In this document: positions 9,000-16,206 of the stretch, one piece after another
How positions within the stretch are numbered: position 1 is the first letter of the stretch
How the letters are laid out: each line of letters starts with the position of its first letter
DNA from: Acidobacteriota bacterium
GTDB taxonomy: Bacteria > Acidobacteriota > Terriglobia > Acidiferrales > UBA7541
Direction of reading: 5' to 3'
Assembly: GCA_003224235.1 (NCBI GenBank)
Contig: QHYU01000142.1
Location: 1-48,495 of the forward strand
Length of the DNA stretch: 48,495 nt
Program-made: the position numbers and the translations under genes
The notes under the pieces: generated by a model
Database searches by the model: none
Told to the model about the DNA's origin: nothing
The model's input: only the letters and a program-made list of their open reading frames with translations

Positions 9000-9290
9000 T
9001 CATGGGTCTGCGCCGACAAAGAGCACTCGCTCCGCGCGAAGACGGTAGATTTTGGTGAGTCGCTCGCCCAGTGTTGCCTTGGTGATAGGTTCGCTATTCA
9101 GCCTGACAGGGTTCGCATTTGAGACGTGGACAACAATCGTTCTGCTGTCACCGCAGTCCTCGGGCGAGATCGACCGCGGTAGGTGGACGAGAAATCCACT
9201 AGAGCCAGGCGGGAGCGTCGCGATCACTGTCAGCAGTAGGAACAAACCGGCAAATCCTGCCCCACTCAGGTATTCTCCCTTGGCGCTCAT
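9000..9290 (-). CDS. Short ExbD/TolR-like protein, probably C-terminally truncated
   Basis: The frame starts at ATG 9290 (or GTG 9314) and gives 96 (or 104) residues. It has one hydrophobic segment near the N-terminus (AGFAGLFLLLTVIATLP) and then an ExbD-like periplasmic domain: FLVHLPRS, TIVVHVSNANPVRLNSEPI, LGERLTKIYRLRAERVLFVG. ExbD forms the proton-channel complex with ExbB and energises TonB-type transport. Typical ExbD proteins are about 135-140 residues and continue for 35-45 residues after the equivalent of VLFVGADP, where this one stops. No exbB or tonB neighbour is present, and no ribosome site is evident, so it may be a non-functional remnant. Confidence 0.55.
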   Translation of the reverse strand: MSAKGEYLSGAGFAGLFLLLTVIATLPPGSSGFLVHLPRSISPEDCGDSRTIVVHVSNANPVRLNSEPITKATLGERLTKIYRLRAERVLFVGADP

Positions 9291-9507
9291 GTCAAGCCGC
9301 GTGTATTTGGACACCGGCGGGAGACAAGTCGTTCCCGCGAGTTATGGCCGTACTGCAGTTAACTTTTCTGCGCCTTGCCCTCAGTGTTTCGGTTCACCTT
9401 ATTCTTGCCGGTTAACTAAGGTCTCGAGTTCAAAAGGGAACCGATTTGGCCCACTATGGTTTCGCCACTGCCAGGCCAGCTATACTCCTGGGGTTTGGGA
9501 GAGGGCC

Positions 9508-9633
9508 ATGAGGCCTAAGGCGACGCTCCTCGTCACTGTGCTTACTCTGGTTAGCGTACACAGCTTTGCAACGAGATTGTTGGAACAAAAGGTCCCGCGC
9601 CCTAGGGTTTTCTTGGACACCGAATTGTGGTGA
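9508..9633 (+). CDS. Possible small secreted or membrane peptide (41 aa)
   Basis: An ATG at 9508 is preceded by GGGAGAGG and opens 41 codons. The product begins with a basic residue and a hydrophobic run (MRPKATLLVTVLTLVSVHSF), like a signal peptide, followed by only about 20 residues. The stop at 9631-9633 directly abuts the IS3-type fragment, so the frame may be the 5' end of a longer gene cut by that element. Family not recognised. Confidence 0.3.
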   Translation: MRPKATLLVTVLTLVSVHSFATRLLEQKVPRPRVFLDTELW

Positions 9634-9635
9634 AA

Positions 9636-9779
9636 ATGAGTGAGAAATCACACATGGAGGTGTCTGTGAGCGAAGAGCGGCGGGACGGTCGGGGTCGGTG
9701 GTCGGCGAAGCGCAAGACCGCGGCGGCATCCACAGACACTTCATTTAGGAGAACCGCTTCCCTATATCGAGAGTTATAG
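9636..9779 (+). pseudogene. IS3-type transposase OrfA, 5' fragment
   Basis: From ATG 9636 the plus strand encodes about 30 residues ending in SEERRDGRGRWSAKRKTAA, which matches the start of a family of IS3-type OrfA proteins (helix-turn-helix transposase subunits normally continuing into a leucine-rich HTH). After residue 31 the match stops abruptly and a TAG follows at 9777. The fragment is flanked by a near-perfect 12-bp inverted repeat (9657-9668 and 9731-9742). It is a dead remnant of an insertion sequence; the family name rests on recall of the motif, not on a search. Confidence 0.5.
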
Positions 9780-9905
9780 GACAGCGGTCACCTCTTTATC
9801 TATGGAAACTCCTATCTCAAGCAGAATAGCAGGCGCGCGGCCCCACTAGGTATTCTTTGACAGACTCTGATTAGTGGCTGTGTCGTTGCCGTACTGAGGT
9901 GAATT

Positions 9906-12900
9906 GTGAAGCTGTACTTCCTGCTGACGCGTCGGGGGCTGCCGGGACCGAGCCAAATCGAGCTAGAGGTCTCTGAGATCTTGCGGTGTCGCGGCTTCCT
10001 GATTGAGAGCGGCATCGCCGAGGAGATGTTGGTGTCCCCCGACCAGCTGGCTTCCACACATGATCTCTACCTGCTCAAGTCCTACACCGCGTTATCGCTC
10101 AGCCTTGCCGGTGTCTTGCACGCCGAGGGCGCACGGTTGCTCAATCCCTATCCGGGGTGCCTGGCCTCGCGAGATAAGATCATTGCTTCCAAACTCCTCC
10201 GCGCCGCCGGGATTCCGGCGCCTCGCTGCTGGGTCACAGCGGACCTGAAGCTCTTGGGCCCGATCGTTGAGGAGACCCCGCTGCTCATTAAGCCTCACAT
10301 GGGCTGGCGCGGTGAGGGAATTCACATCGTGCGTAACCGGCGGGAACTCGCCGCCGTTCCGCAGCCTCAGACACCCCTGTTGATCCAGGAATATCTCCAG
10401 GGCACCGGTGAGGGCTTGCGGATGTATGTCGCCGGCGATCAAATCTTCGCCGTGCTCAAGCGTTTCTCCTCCGCCAGCTCACCCGAACCCGGGCAGCCGT
10501 GTGCAGTCACTCCGGAACTACGCGACATCGCTTTGTGCTGCGGCCGGGCTTTCGGCCTGGGCCTGTACTGCGTAGATCTAATTGAAACTCCCAACGGCTT
10601 CAAGGTGGTGGATGTAAATGATTTCCCCGACTACAAAGGGGCGCCCGACGCCGCCGTCGCGGTAGCTGATTACATCGAAGGGTTCGCCACCCGGTGGTGT
10701 TCCCTCCAGCCATCGGAAATGGTTGTGCCGACTAGAGCACCGCACGCTTCTGGACCAGTAGGCCTCTTCAAGGCCTCCGGCAAGAGTGCTGAAGGCACGC
10801 TGAAATTGAGAATGTTGAAAACGGATTTAGGGGCATCGCGGCCGATCCCGCGACTCATTTGCTCGGACTGCTCCTCTGATTTGGTGGACGGGGCCGGGAA
10901 GGTTGTCTGCCCCCAGTGTGGGCGCAGTTGGCCTATCCTCGATGGAATTCCTCGCTTTTCCCAACCCTCCTACTATTGGGGCGATTTGCCGCAGAGGGAT
11001 GCAGCCCGGTTGCTGAGCGAGGCGAGAGAGCTAGGCTGGCGCGAGGCCCTCCTGCGCCAGTTCGCAGGCGATGAAGATCGGTTGTTCTCCGTTGTCAACT
11101 GGCAACGGGCCACATGGCTGTCGCTGCTCGGGCTCGGGCGCGACGCCGTGGCGCTCGATCTAGGCAGCGAGTATGGCGCTATCACGCATTCGCTGGCCCA
11201 CTTGGTGGCAGAGGTCTATTCGGTGGAGGCCATTCCCGAGCGGATCGAATTCACTCAAACGCGGCTGCAACAGGAGGGCATCTCCAATGTGCACCTGCTG
11301 CAGGACAACGCGGTCGCCCCGCGCTTCCCAAATAATTCCTTCGACCTCATCGTAGTGAACGGCGTCCTGGAATGGGTGGGCGAGTGGGAAACCAAAGGGC
11401 ACCCACGGGTCGCGCAGGCGCGCTTCCTCTCCAGGCTGCACCGATTGCTGAAAGATACCGGAGTAGTAGTGATCGGAGTTGAGAATCGATTTGGCTATAA
11501 CGCTTTGTTTGGAGGCATTGATCATTCCGGGCTTCCGACCACCAGTCTGATGCCGCGGTTTCTTGCCAGCCTGTACCAGCGTTATAGCCGCCGGCTGCAT
11601 CATCGCGCGTCTCTCAACCCCGAGAAGCCATACCGGACCTACATCCACAGCGAACGCGGATACCGGAAACTGCTGGCTGAGAGCGGGTTTGCCTCAGCAG
11701 ATTTCTACTGGGCCGATCCTGGCTACAACCGACCCTACACCCTAGTTCCTCTCGTGACCGCGCCCTTGCAAGAGCATCTGCGCGCTAAACTCAGTGATCC
11801 TTCGCAAAGACCGCGATCCAGACGGCGGCGCCTGGCCAAAGCCCTGTGGTTCAGCAGTGGCTTGAAACGCTCAGTGATTTCAGACTTTGTAATCTTGGCT
11901 GAGAAAGGGGTTGGCCTTCGTCGGCCCCTGAGCGAACGTCTCTCGGAGCACGTGCGCGCCGCTGTGCCGCAAGGGCCCAACTTGGCAGAACCGGTTTTGA
12001 CGCTCTCGACGAATCAATTCAGCAAGAAGAACGTAGTGCGGGTGTTCGAGTCGGGCGGAGAGAAACCGCGATTCATCCTCAAAACCTCCACTCCGGCGCC
12101 GGGGAGCCAAGAAGCCGTCCAGTCGGAGTTTCGCGGCCTCACGCTGGTCCGGCAGCATCTGCGCAGCCAGATCAACCCTCCCTTTTTCGTACCCGAGCCT
12201 CTGGGTTCTTTCTCGGTGGGATCGCTCCTTTATACCGTCGAGTCAGTGGCTGCGGAGCAGTCGTTTTCCCGGCTTATCTGCGCGCAGCCGCGCCACCACC
12301 AATTGGAGTATCTCCGTCGAGAACTGCCTCGCTGCATCAATGCGGCCAGGCAGTTGGCCCTGATGCTGCGAGGGGAGGCGACGGTGGAGAGGGTCCGAGT
12401 TATCGATCCAGGGATGTGGGGTCTCCTGCCCGAATTCATGACCGAGCCGAGCCTGCAGCGGCTCTTACACTTGGCCTCGTCAGTCCCCTTGTCTATCCAT
12501 AGCGGAGAAGGGGATTGGGTGCAGCACGGAAGCTTTACCGTCGAGAACCTCTTTCTAGAGCCCTCCAGCGGGAAATTGACGGTGACTGATTGGGGGCATT
12601 TAACCCGGGGAGTTCCGCCGCTTTATGACGTCTTCAGTTTACTGCTCTCCGTGGTCCCCACAGTGGTCCTAGAAAAGGAAGCGTTAGCCCCAGCGGAAAA
12701 CCTCCTGGAAAGACAGTTTTTGGCTGCTTTCTTTGGGCAGGGCCCCTGGGTGGAGTTCTTCCAGAAAATGATCCTCACCGCCTGCCAATGGCTAGCCAGT
12801 CCACCTGCCCTGGTCTGGGAAATGTTCCTGCAATTCCTATTTCTGCGTATTCAGCATTTTCTCTTGCAAGGCCGTCCATTGACGCGGCGCCAAACCCAGT

Positions 12901-13097
12901 TTCTGCATCCGATGATGCACAACCTTGTTAGGTTTGTCCATCTGGCTCTGCGACACAGCGGCCAGTTCTTGCTTCCTCCGGACCAGTGGCGCCAGCGGGG
13001 AGCGCACCAAGCTTATGGCGCGAATTGTTCTCCAGAGGCTCCCGGGCGCGCGATTGAAATGCCTGCGCGGCGCTCAGCCGAGGTCAGCGAAGAATGA
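9906..13097 (+). CDS. Four-part fusion: ATP-grasp ligase, zinc ribbon, SAM methyltransferase, APH-like kinase fold
   Basis: The 1063-residue cytoplasmic protein starts at GTG 9906 (GAGGTGA closely upstream). Residues 1-265 are an ATP-grasp fold: a lysine in LLIKPHMGWRGEG (129-138), QEYLQGTGEGLRMYVAG, and metal-ligand regions VDLIE (223-227) and VDVNDFPDYKG (235-245), which is RimK/inositol-kinase-like. Residues 317-352 are a Trm112-like zinc ribbon (C319, C322, C335, C338). Residues about 395-560 are a class I methyltransferase with VALDLGSEYGA (415-425) and FDLIVVNGVLEWV. Residues about 700-910 resemble aminoglycoside phosphotransferase/choline kinase: K726, HGS (874-876) with N881, and DWG (895-897). 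The usual catalytic Asp of HGD is Ser. Substrates are unknown; a peptide, amino-sugar or lipid-linked glycan substrate is possible. It is followed 38 bp later by a PilZ gene on the same strand. Confidence 0.8.
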   Translation: MKLYFLLTRRGLPGPSQIELEVSEILRCRGFLIESGIAEEMLVSPDQLASTHDLYLLKSYTALSLSLAGVLHAEGARLLNPYPGCLASRDKIIASKLLRAAGIPAPRCWVTADLKLLGPIVEETPLLIKPHMGWRGEGIHIVRNRRELAAVPQPQTPLLIQEYLQGTGEGLRMYVAGDQIFAVLKRFSSASSPEPGQPCAVTPELRDIALCCGRAFGLGLYCVDLIETPNGFKVVDVNDFPDYKGAPDAAVAVADYIEGFATRWCSLQPSEMVVPTRAPHASGPVGLFKASGKSAEGTLKLRMLKTDLGASRPIPRLICSDCSSDLVDGAGKVVCPQCGRSWPILDGIPRFSQPSYYWGDLPQRDAARLLSEARELGWREALLRQFAGDEDRLFSVVNWQRATWLSLLGLGRDAVALDLGSEYGAITHSLAHLVAEVYSVEAIPERIEFTQTRLQQEGISNVHLLQDNAVAPRFPNNSFDLIVVNGVLEWVGEWETKGHPRVAQARFLSRLHRLLKDTGVVVIGVENRFGYNALFGGIDHSGLPTTSLMPRFLASLYQRYSRRLHHRASLNPEKPYRTYIHSERGYRKLLAESGFASADFYWADPGYNRPYTLVPLVTAPLQEHLRAKLSDPSQRPRSRRRRLAKALWFSSGLKRSVISDFVILAEKGVGLRRPLSERLSEHVRAAVPQGPNLAEPVLTLSTNQFSKKNVVRVFESGGEKPRFILKTSTPAPGSQEAVQSEFRGLTLVRQHLRSQINPPFFVPEPLGSFSVGSLLYTVESVAAEQSFSRLICAQPRHHQLEYLRRELPRCINAARQLALMLRGEATVERVRVIDPGMWGLLPEFMTEPSLQRLLHLASSVPLSIHSGEGDWVQHGSFTVENLFLEPSSGKLTVTDWGHLTRGVPPLYDVFSLLLSVVPTVVLEKEALAPAENLLERQFLAAFFGQGPWVEFFQKMILTACQWLASPPALVWEMFLQFLFLRIQHFLLQGRPLTRRQTQFLHPMMHNLVRFVHLALRHSGQFLLPPDQWRQRGAHQAYGANCSPEAPGRAIEMPARRSAEVSEE

Positions 13098-13135
13098 CAC
13101 CTGGGCGAAGTTGAAAGAAGGGCTAGAAGCGCACG

Positions 13136-13651
13136 ATGTCCGAATCATCGAAGCACACTTCACAGCGCAGTGACGAGCATTCATCACCGGGTATGGAAGC
13201 TGCCGAACAACGTACCGCCCTCCGCTATCCGTTTTCTGCCGATGCAGAAGTGATTGAATTGCCGTCAGGGCCTCGATCCTCGGCCCGAACCTCAGATCTG
13301 GGACTGGAAGGCTGCTATATCGATACGCTGAACCCATTCCCAGTCAAGTCACTCGTTCGGTTGCGAATCCACAAGGGCGGGAAGGTGCTCGATGTCGAAG
13401 GCAGAGTTAGGTATCGCCACCCGGGACTTGGCATGGGAATCGCCTTCGTCGGACTAACTGCAGGGCAGCAGTCGGTAATCTTTGAGTGGCTGGCGGAGAA
13501 TGGCTTGGATCTCAAGGCAACTTCCAAGGAGACTCCGTCTGCTGCCGAAATGGATGGCTCGCTCGCATGCAGGCTCGTTTACCTGCTGGTTCGAAAGGGC
13601 ATCCTAAGTGAACAAGAAGCTGTCACCTTGCTACGTGACGGTTTTCTCTGA
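13136..13651 (+). CDS. PilZ-domain protein (c-di-GMP receptor candidate)
   Basis: The 171-residue protein has a PilZ domain at about 24-125: the RxxxR element is R26-TAL-R30 followed by YPFSADAEV, and the second element is DLGLEG (54-59), where the usual Ser is Gly. The strands RLRIHKGGKVLDVEGRV and GMGIAFVGL fit the beta barrel. The C-terminal 35 residues (LVYLLVRKGILSEQEAVTLL) form an extra helical tail. PilZ proteins bind cyclic di-GMP and commonly switch on polysaccharide synthesis. The start at ATG 13136 lacks a clear ribosome site; M20 (13193) is an alternative. It lies just after the fusion gene and next to the polysaccharide locus, so control of that locus is a reasonable inference. 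Confidence 0.82.
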   Translation: MSESSKHTSQRSDEHSSPGMEAAEQRTALRYPFSADAEVIELPSGPRSSARTSDLGLEGCYIDTLNPFPVKSLVRLRIHKGGKVLDVEGRVRYRHPGLGMGIAFVGLTAGQQSVIFEWLAENGLDLKATSKETPSAAEMDGSLACRLVYLLVRKGILSEQEAVTLLRDGFL

Positions 13652-13823
13652 AGCTGATTCGTGGCTGCCGAAAGTTTTGTCCTGGTCTGACCTGTAAGTC
13701 CTTCAGCTCGCACGGCAAGTTCTTTCCTCTCCCGGTCGCGCCGGAACAACAATTCGGGCCTCGATCAGGGCCATTTGGCCTCTGGGCGGTTCTAGCTTGC
13801 CCCAGTGCCGAACTCTGGGCCTG

Positions 13824-13967
13824 TCACGGAAGGGCAGTACCGAGGTTTGTAACTCGTGATCCGCGACTCTCCCACTCGGCTTGCTGGTCTGGGACAAGCC
13901 AGTCGGGTCCGCACATTTTGTTCCGAGCACGGAACTTGGCCTCAGCATTTGGCTCCCAGTCCATCAT
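13824..13967 (-). CDS. Possible 47-aa ORF overlapping the receiver gene stop
   Basis: An ATG at 13967 overlaps the TGA of the upstream receiver gene (ATGATG context), the arrangement typical of translational coupling. It encodes a Trp- and charge-rich 47-residue peptide (MMDWEPNAEAKFRARNKM...). No family is recognised, and chance cannot be excluded. The rest of 13652-13823 holds nothing supported. Confidence 0.25.
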   Translation of the reverse strand: MMDWEPNAEAKFRARNKMCGPDWLVPDQQAEWESRGSRVTNLGTALP

Positions 13968-14440
13968 GGCGCGGCCGAGGTCGCTTGAGGTAAGCTTCCC
14001 TCCAGAGCCAGTTTTGCGACTCCGGCAGCTTTTGGCAGCTCATCCAAGGCGTCCGGAACGTCAAAGGCCCCGGCCTCCAATGCCTCGGCCCATTGGCTGA
14101 GGTCAAAGGTCCGGGCCAAGAGAACGACCTCAAAACCTAAATCGTAGTGATGCGCAGCTTCGACCAGGCACCTCCACGATCCGTCACACAGAACGGGTGT
14201 GGTAAAGACCACCTGAAACCGACCGGATCTTGCGGATTCACAACCCACCGTAATGTTCTTGGTACACTCTGAGAAAAAACCCGCTTCCCTGAAGGCAATG
14301 TTTAGCCGTTCCGTGATAGAGTCGTCGTCACAGACGATCAGGATTCGAGCTTTATCCGGGACTCTCAACTTCAGCCTAGCAGCCGGGTGTGTTTTGTCAG
14401 CGGCTTCTTGGGCTGGCTTTTGAGACGCATGGCGCACCAC
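13964..14440 (-). CDS. Stand-alone receiver-like protein lacking the phospho-acceptor
   Basis: The frame runs from GTG 14440 (another GTG follows; both sit close to GAGAGG, so the start is uncertain) for 158 residues. Residues 30-150 resemble a CheY-type receiver: ARILIVCDDDS provides the first strand and acidic pair, GFEVVLLAR the fourth strand. At the expected phospho-Asp position the sequence reads VVFTTPVLCDG, so Thr replaces Asp, and the conserved Lys is absent (AFDVPDAL). It has no output domain. I recall this family of degenerate receivers (QWAEALEAGAFDV style) from Acidobacteria. It is the last gene of the minus-strand locus, and likely works by protein-protein contact, not phosphorylation. 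Confidence 0.65.
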   Translation of the reverse strand: MVRHASQKPAQEAADKTHPAARLKLRVPDKARILIVCDDDSITERLNIAFREAGFFSECTKNITVGCESARSGRFQVVFTTPVLCDGSWRCLVEAAHHYDLGFEVVLLARTFDLSQWAEALEAGAFDVPDALDELPKAAGVAKLALEGSLPQATSAAP

Positions 14441-14976
14441 CTCTCGTTTGTTTCCCCATTCTCGAACTCGGCCCTACCGCCACGTTGTTGCCTTGCACTG
14501 CATACATACGTCCGCGATACTTTTCAGCCGTTTAATAGTGTAGATTTATGGAGCTTAATATAAAATCTTTAAGCCCCTTACTGCTTTTACCACTGGATCG
14601 CCTCTCGATGTCAACGCCTCATCCAGAGAATTTGCCCGAAACAGAAACGGCCCCTAAAGAAGACGTGGACGATTTCTTGTGGCCGAGAGCCTCCGTCACT
14701 CGCCCCGAAAACGGTCCACTTCCCGGGATTTCAATTCAATATTCAAAGCGGGAACCGGGCTGCGGTCATGCTGTCGGCCAAGACGCAAGTGAGATTGAGC
14801 ACAAGGATTCGGGAGGAGACGCCGCGATCCTGGGGCCGCTCGCTGCGGGCCAGCTTTTTCGGCCCGGACTGATCCAGCTTTTTGCGGCCTGTTGTCTGCG
14901 CCAGCACCTTGTCGACATCTGGCTTCGCTGCGGATTGCATTTCGTGTCGTTGCCGCGCCCTTAAAGAGTCTGAGCC
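14441..14976. other. Gap between wecB and the receiver gene
   Basis: The 536-bp stretch contains the AT-rich segment 14525-14580 (taatagtgtagatttatgg), a likely promoter zone for the receiver gene transcribed leftwards. ORFs on either strand (138 codons plus, 65 codons minus) have no ribosome site, no recognisable family and unnatural composition. The 8-mer GGCGGTAG (ops-core-like) occurs on the minus strand at 14474-14481, which could be chance. Confidence 0.35.
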
Positions 14977-16071
14977 TCAGGAAATTTCGCGAAGGACGAT
15001 TTCGACGATTCGCTTTGCCGCTTGCCCGTCCCAAAGTGGTGGGACGCGTCCTCCATTTGTCCTACCCGCGAGGATGCTCCGTGCGGCAGCAACGATTCTT
15101 GCAGGATCCCGGCCTACGATTCGGTTGGTGCCCTCTCTGATGGTAATCGGTCGCTCCGTATTCTCTCGCAAGGTCAGGCAAGGTACGCCCAGCGCTGTCG
15201 TCTCCTCTTGGATGCCGCCAGAGTCAGTAAGTACAAGTCGGGCTTGGCTCAACAAGCAAAGAAAGTCCAAATAGCCGAGCGGTGGGACAAGCCGAAGTTG
15301 TGGGTGACTCTGATTCCCCATTTCCCTTAGTCTCTGCTGCGTGCGAGGATGGACGGGGAAAATTACTGGGAGCTGGTCGGCGAGTCGCGCGATGGCCTGC
15401 AGGAGTCCTCGCAGGGTTTCGACTGAATCTACGTTCGAGGGACGGTGGAGTGTCAGCACGGCAAAAGGGCCAAACCCGCCTCCGTTTTGCAGACCCAACT
15501 CGCGACCGATCTGTGATTGCTTCGCCAGCGGCAGAAAAAGCCGCAAGGCGTCAATCATGACGTTGCCAACGAGATAGATTCGTTCTGTCGGTAAGCCTTC
15601 GCGCTTCAAGTTTCGGACGGCGTCTTCTTCCGTCACGAACAGATAATGGGCCAGTGCGTCCGTCACCACGCGGTTGATTTCTTCGGGCATGGTTCGGTCG
15701 AAGCTGCGGAGTCCCGCCTCCACGTGGGCTACCTGAATCCCAAGTTTGACCGCAGCCAGCGATGCTGCGACGGTTGAATTCACATCGCCCACAACGAGGA
15801 CGAGAGCCGGCCGATACTCCAGAAAGACAGGCTCGATTCGCTTGAGGATCTCCCCTGTCTGCCATGCTTGGGAGCCGGAACCAACCCCGAGATTGAGGTT
15901 AGGTTTGGGGATACCCATCTGGCGAAAGAAGATCTCGGACAGTTTCTCGTCATAGTGCTGGCCGGTGTGAACGAGAATGGGCTCGATCTCAGGATGCCTG
16001 CGCATCTCACGTAGAAGCGGCGCGATCTTGACAAGATTGGGCCGGGCGCCGACAACGTTCACGATCTTCAC
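14977..16071 (-). CDS. wecB: UDP-N-acetylglucosamine 2-epimerase (non-hydrolysing)
   Basis: The 364-residue protein interconverts UDP-GlcNAc and UDP-ManNAc in the cytoplasm, supplying ManNAc-type sugars for surface polysaccharides. Start is GTG 16071 with AGGAG seven bases upstream. Diagnostic segments are VNVVGARPNLVKIAPL, LVHTGQHYDEKLSEIFF, VVGDVNSTVAASLAAVKLG, HVEAGLRSFDRTMPEEINR, FVTEEDA, LTLHRPSNVD, PVHPRTQQRL and LTDSGGIQEETTALGVPCL, all in the family order and over the usual length of about 360-380. It fits with the WecG/TagA-type transferase six kilobases upstream in the same orientation, which typically uses UDP-ManNAc. No ManNAc dehydrogenase is present in the window. Confidence 0.95.
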   Translation of the reverse strand: MKIVNVVGARPNLVKIAPLLREMRRHPEIEPILVHTGQHYDEKLSEIFFRQMGIPKPNLNLGVGSGSQAWQTGEILKRIEPVFLEYRPALVLVVGDVNSTVAASLAAVKLGIQVAHVEAGLRSFDRTMPEEINRVVTDALAHYLFVTEEDAVRNLKREGLPTERIYLVGNVMIDALRLFLPLAKQSQIGRELGLQNGGGFGPFAVLTLHRPSNVDSVETLRGLLQAIARLADQLPVIFPVHPRTQQRLREMGNQSHPQLRLVPPLGYLDFLCLLSQARLVLTDSGGIQEETTALGVPCLTLRENTERPITIREGTNRIVGRDPARIVAAARSILAGRTNGGRVPPLWDGQAAKRIVEIVLREIS

Positions 16072-16139
16072 TAGTTTGCTCCTGCCTGTTCCTGGGAAGC
16101 TTCTGGCGCTAAGGACAAAGCCCCTATGCTTGTACCGTC

Positions 16140-16159
16140 AGCGCACGCCGACGTGCGCT
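16140..16159. other. Perfect 8-bp hairpin between GH gene and wecB
   Basis: agcgcacg (16140-16147) and cgtgcgct (16152-16159) form an 8-bp perfect stem with a CCGA loop. It lies in the 135-bp gap and has no T-run on either side, so it is not a convincing intrinsic terminator; it may punctuate the transcript. Confidence 0.35.
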
Positions 16160-16206
16160 CGAAACCCTCGATTGTCTTGCTGGTAGGGCGGCTGGCTCGT
16201 CTTTAT

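Noticed and set aside
8317-9003. 228-codon open frame on the minus strand in the eroded region
   Set aside because: Composition is Arg/Pro/Ser-rich as expected of GC-rich non-coding DNA; it overlaps better-supported remnants in other frames.
14474-14481. GGCGGTAG, the core of an ops/JUMPstart element, on the minus strand
   Set aside because: Only eight bases match and the flanking consensus (CNTG) is missing; one or two such 8-mers are expected by chance in this window.
14548-14964. 138-codon open frame on the plus strand between wecB and the receiver gene
   Set aside because: No ribosome site, no recognisable motif, cysteine- and leucine-rich end that looks random; opposite to the operon direction.
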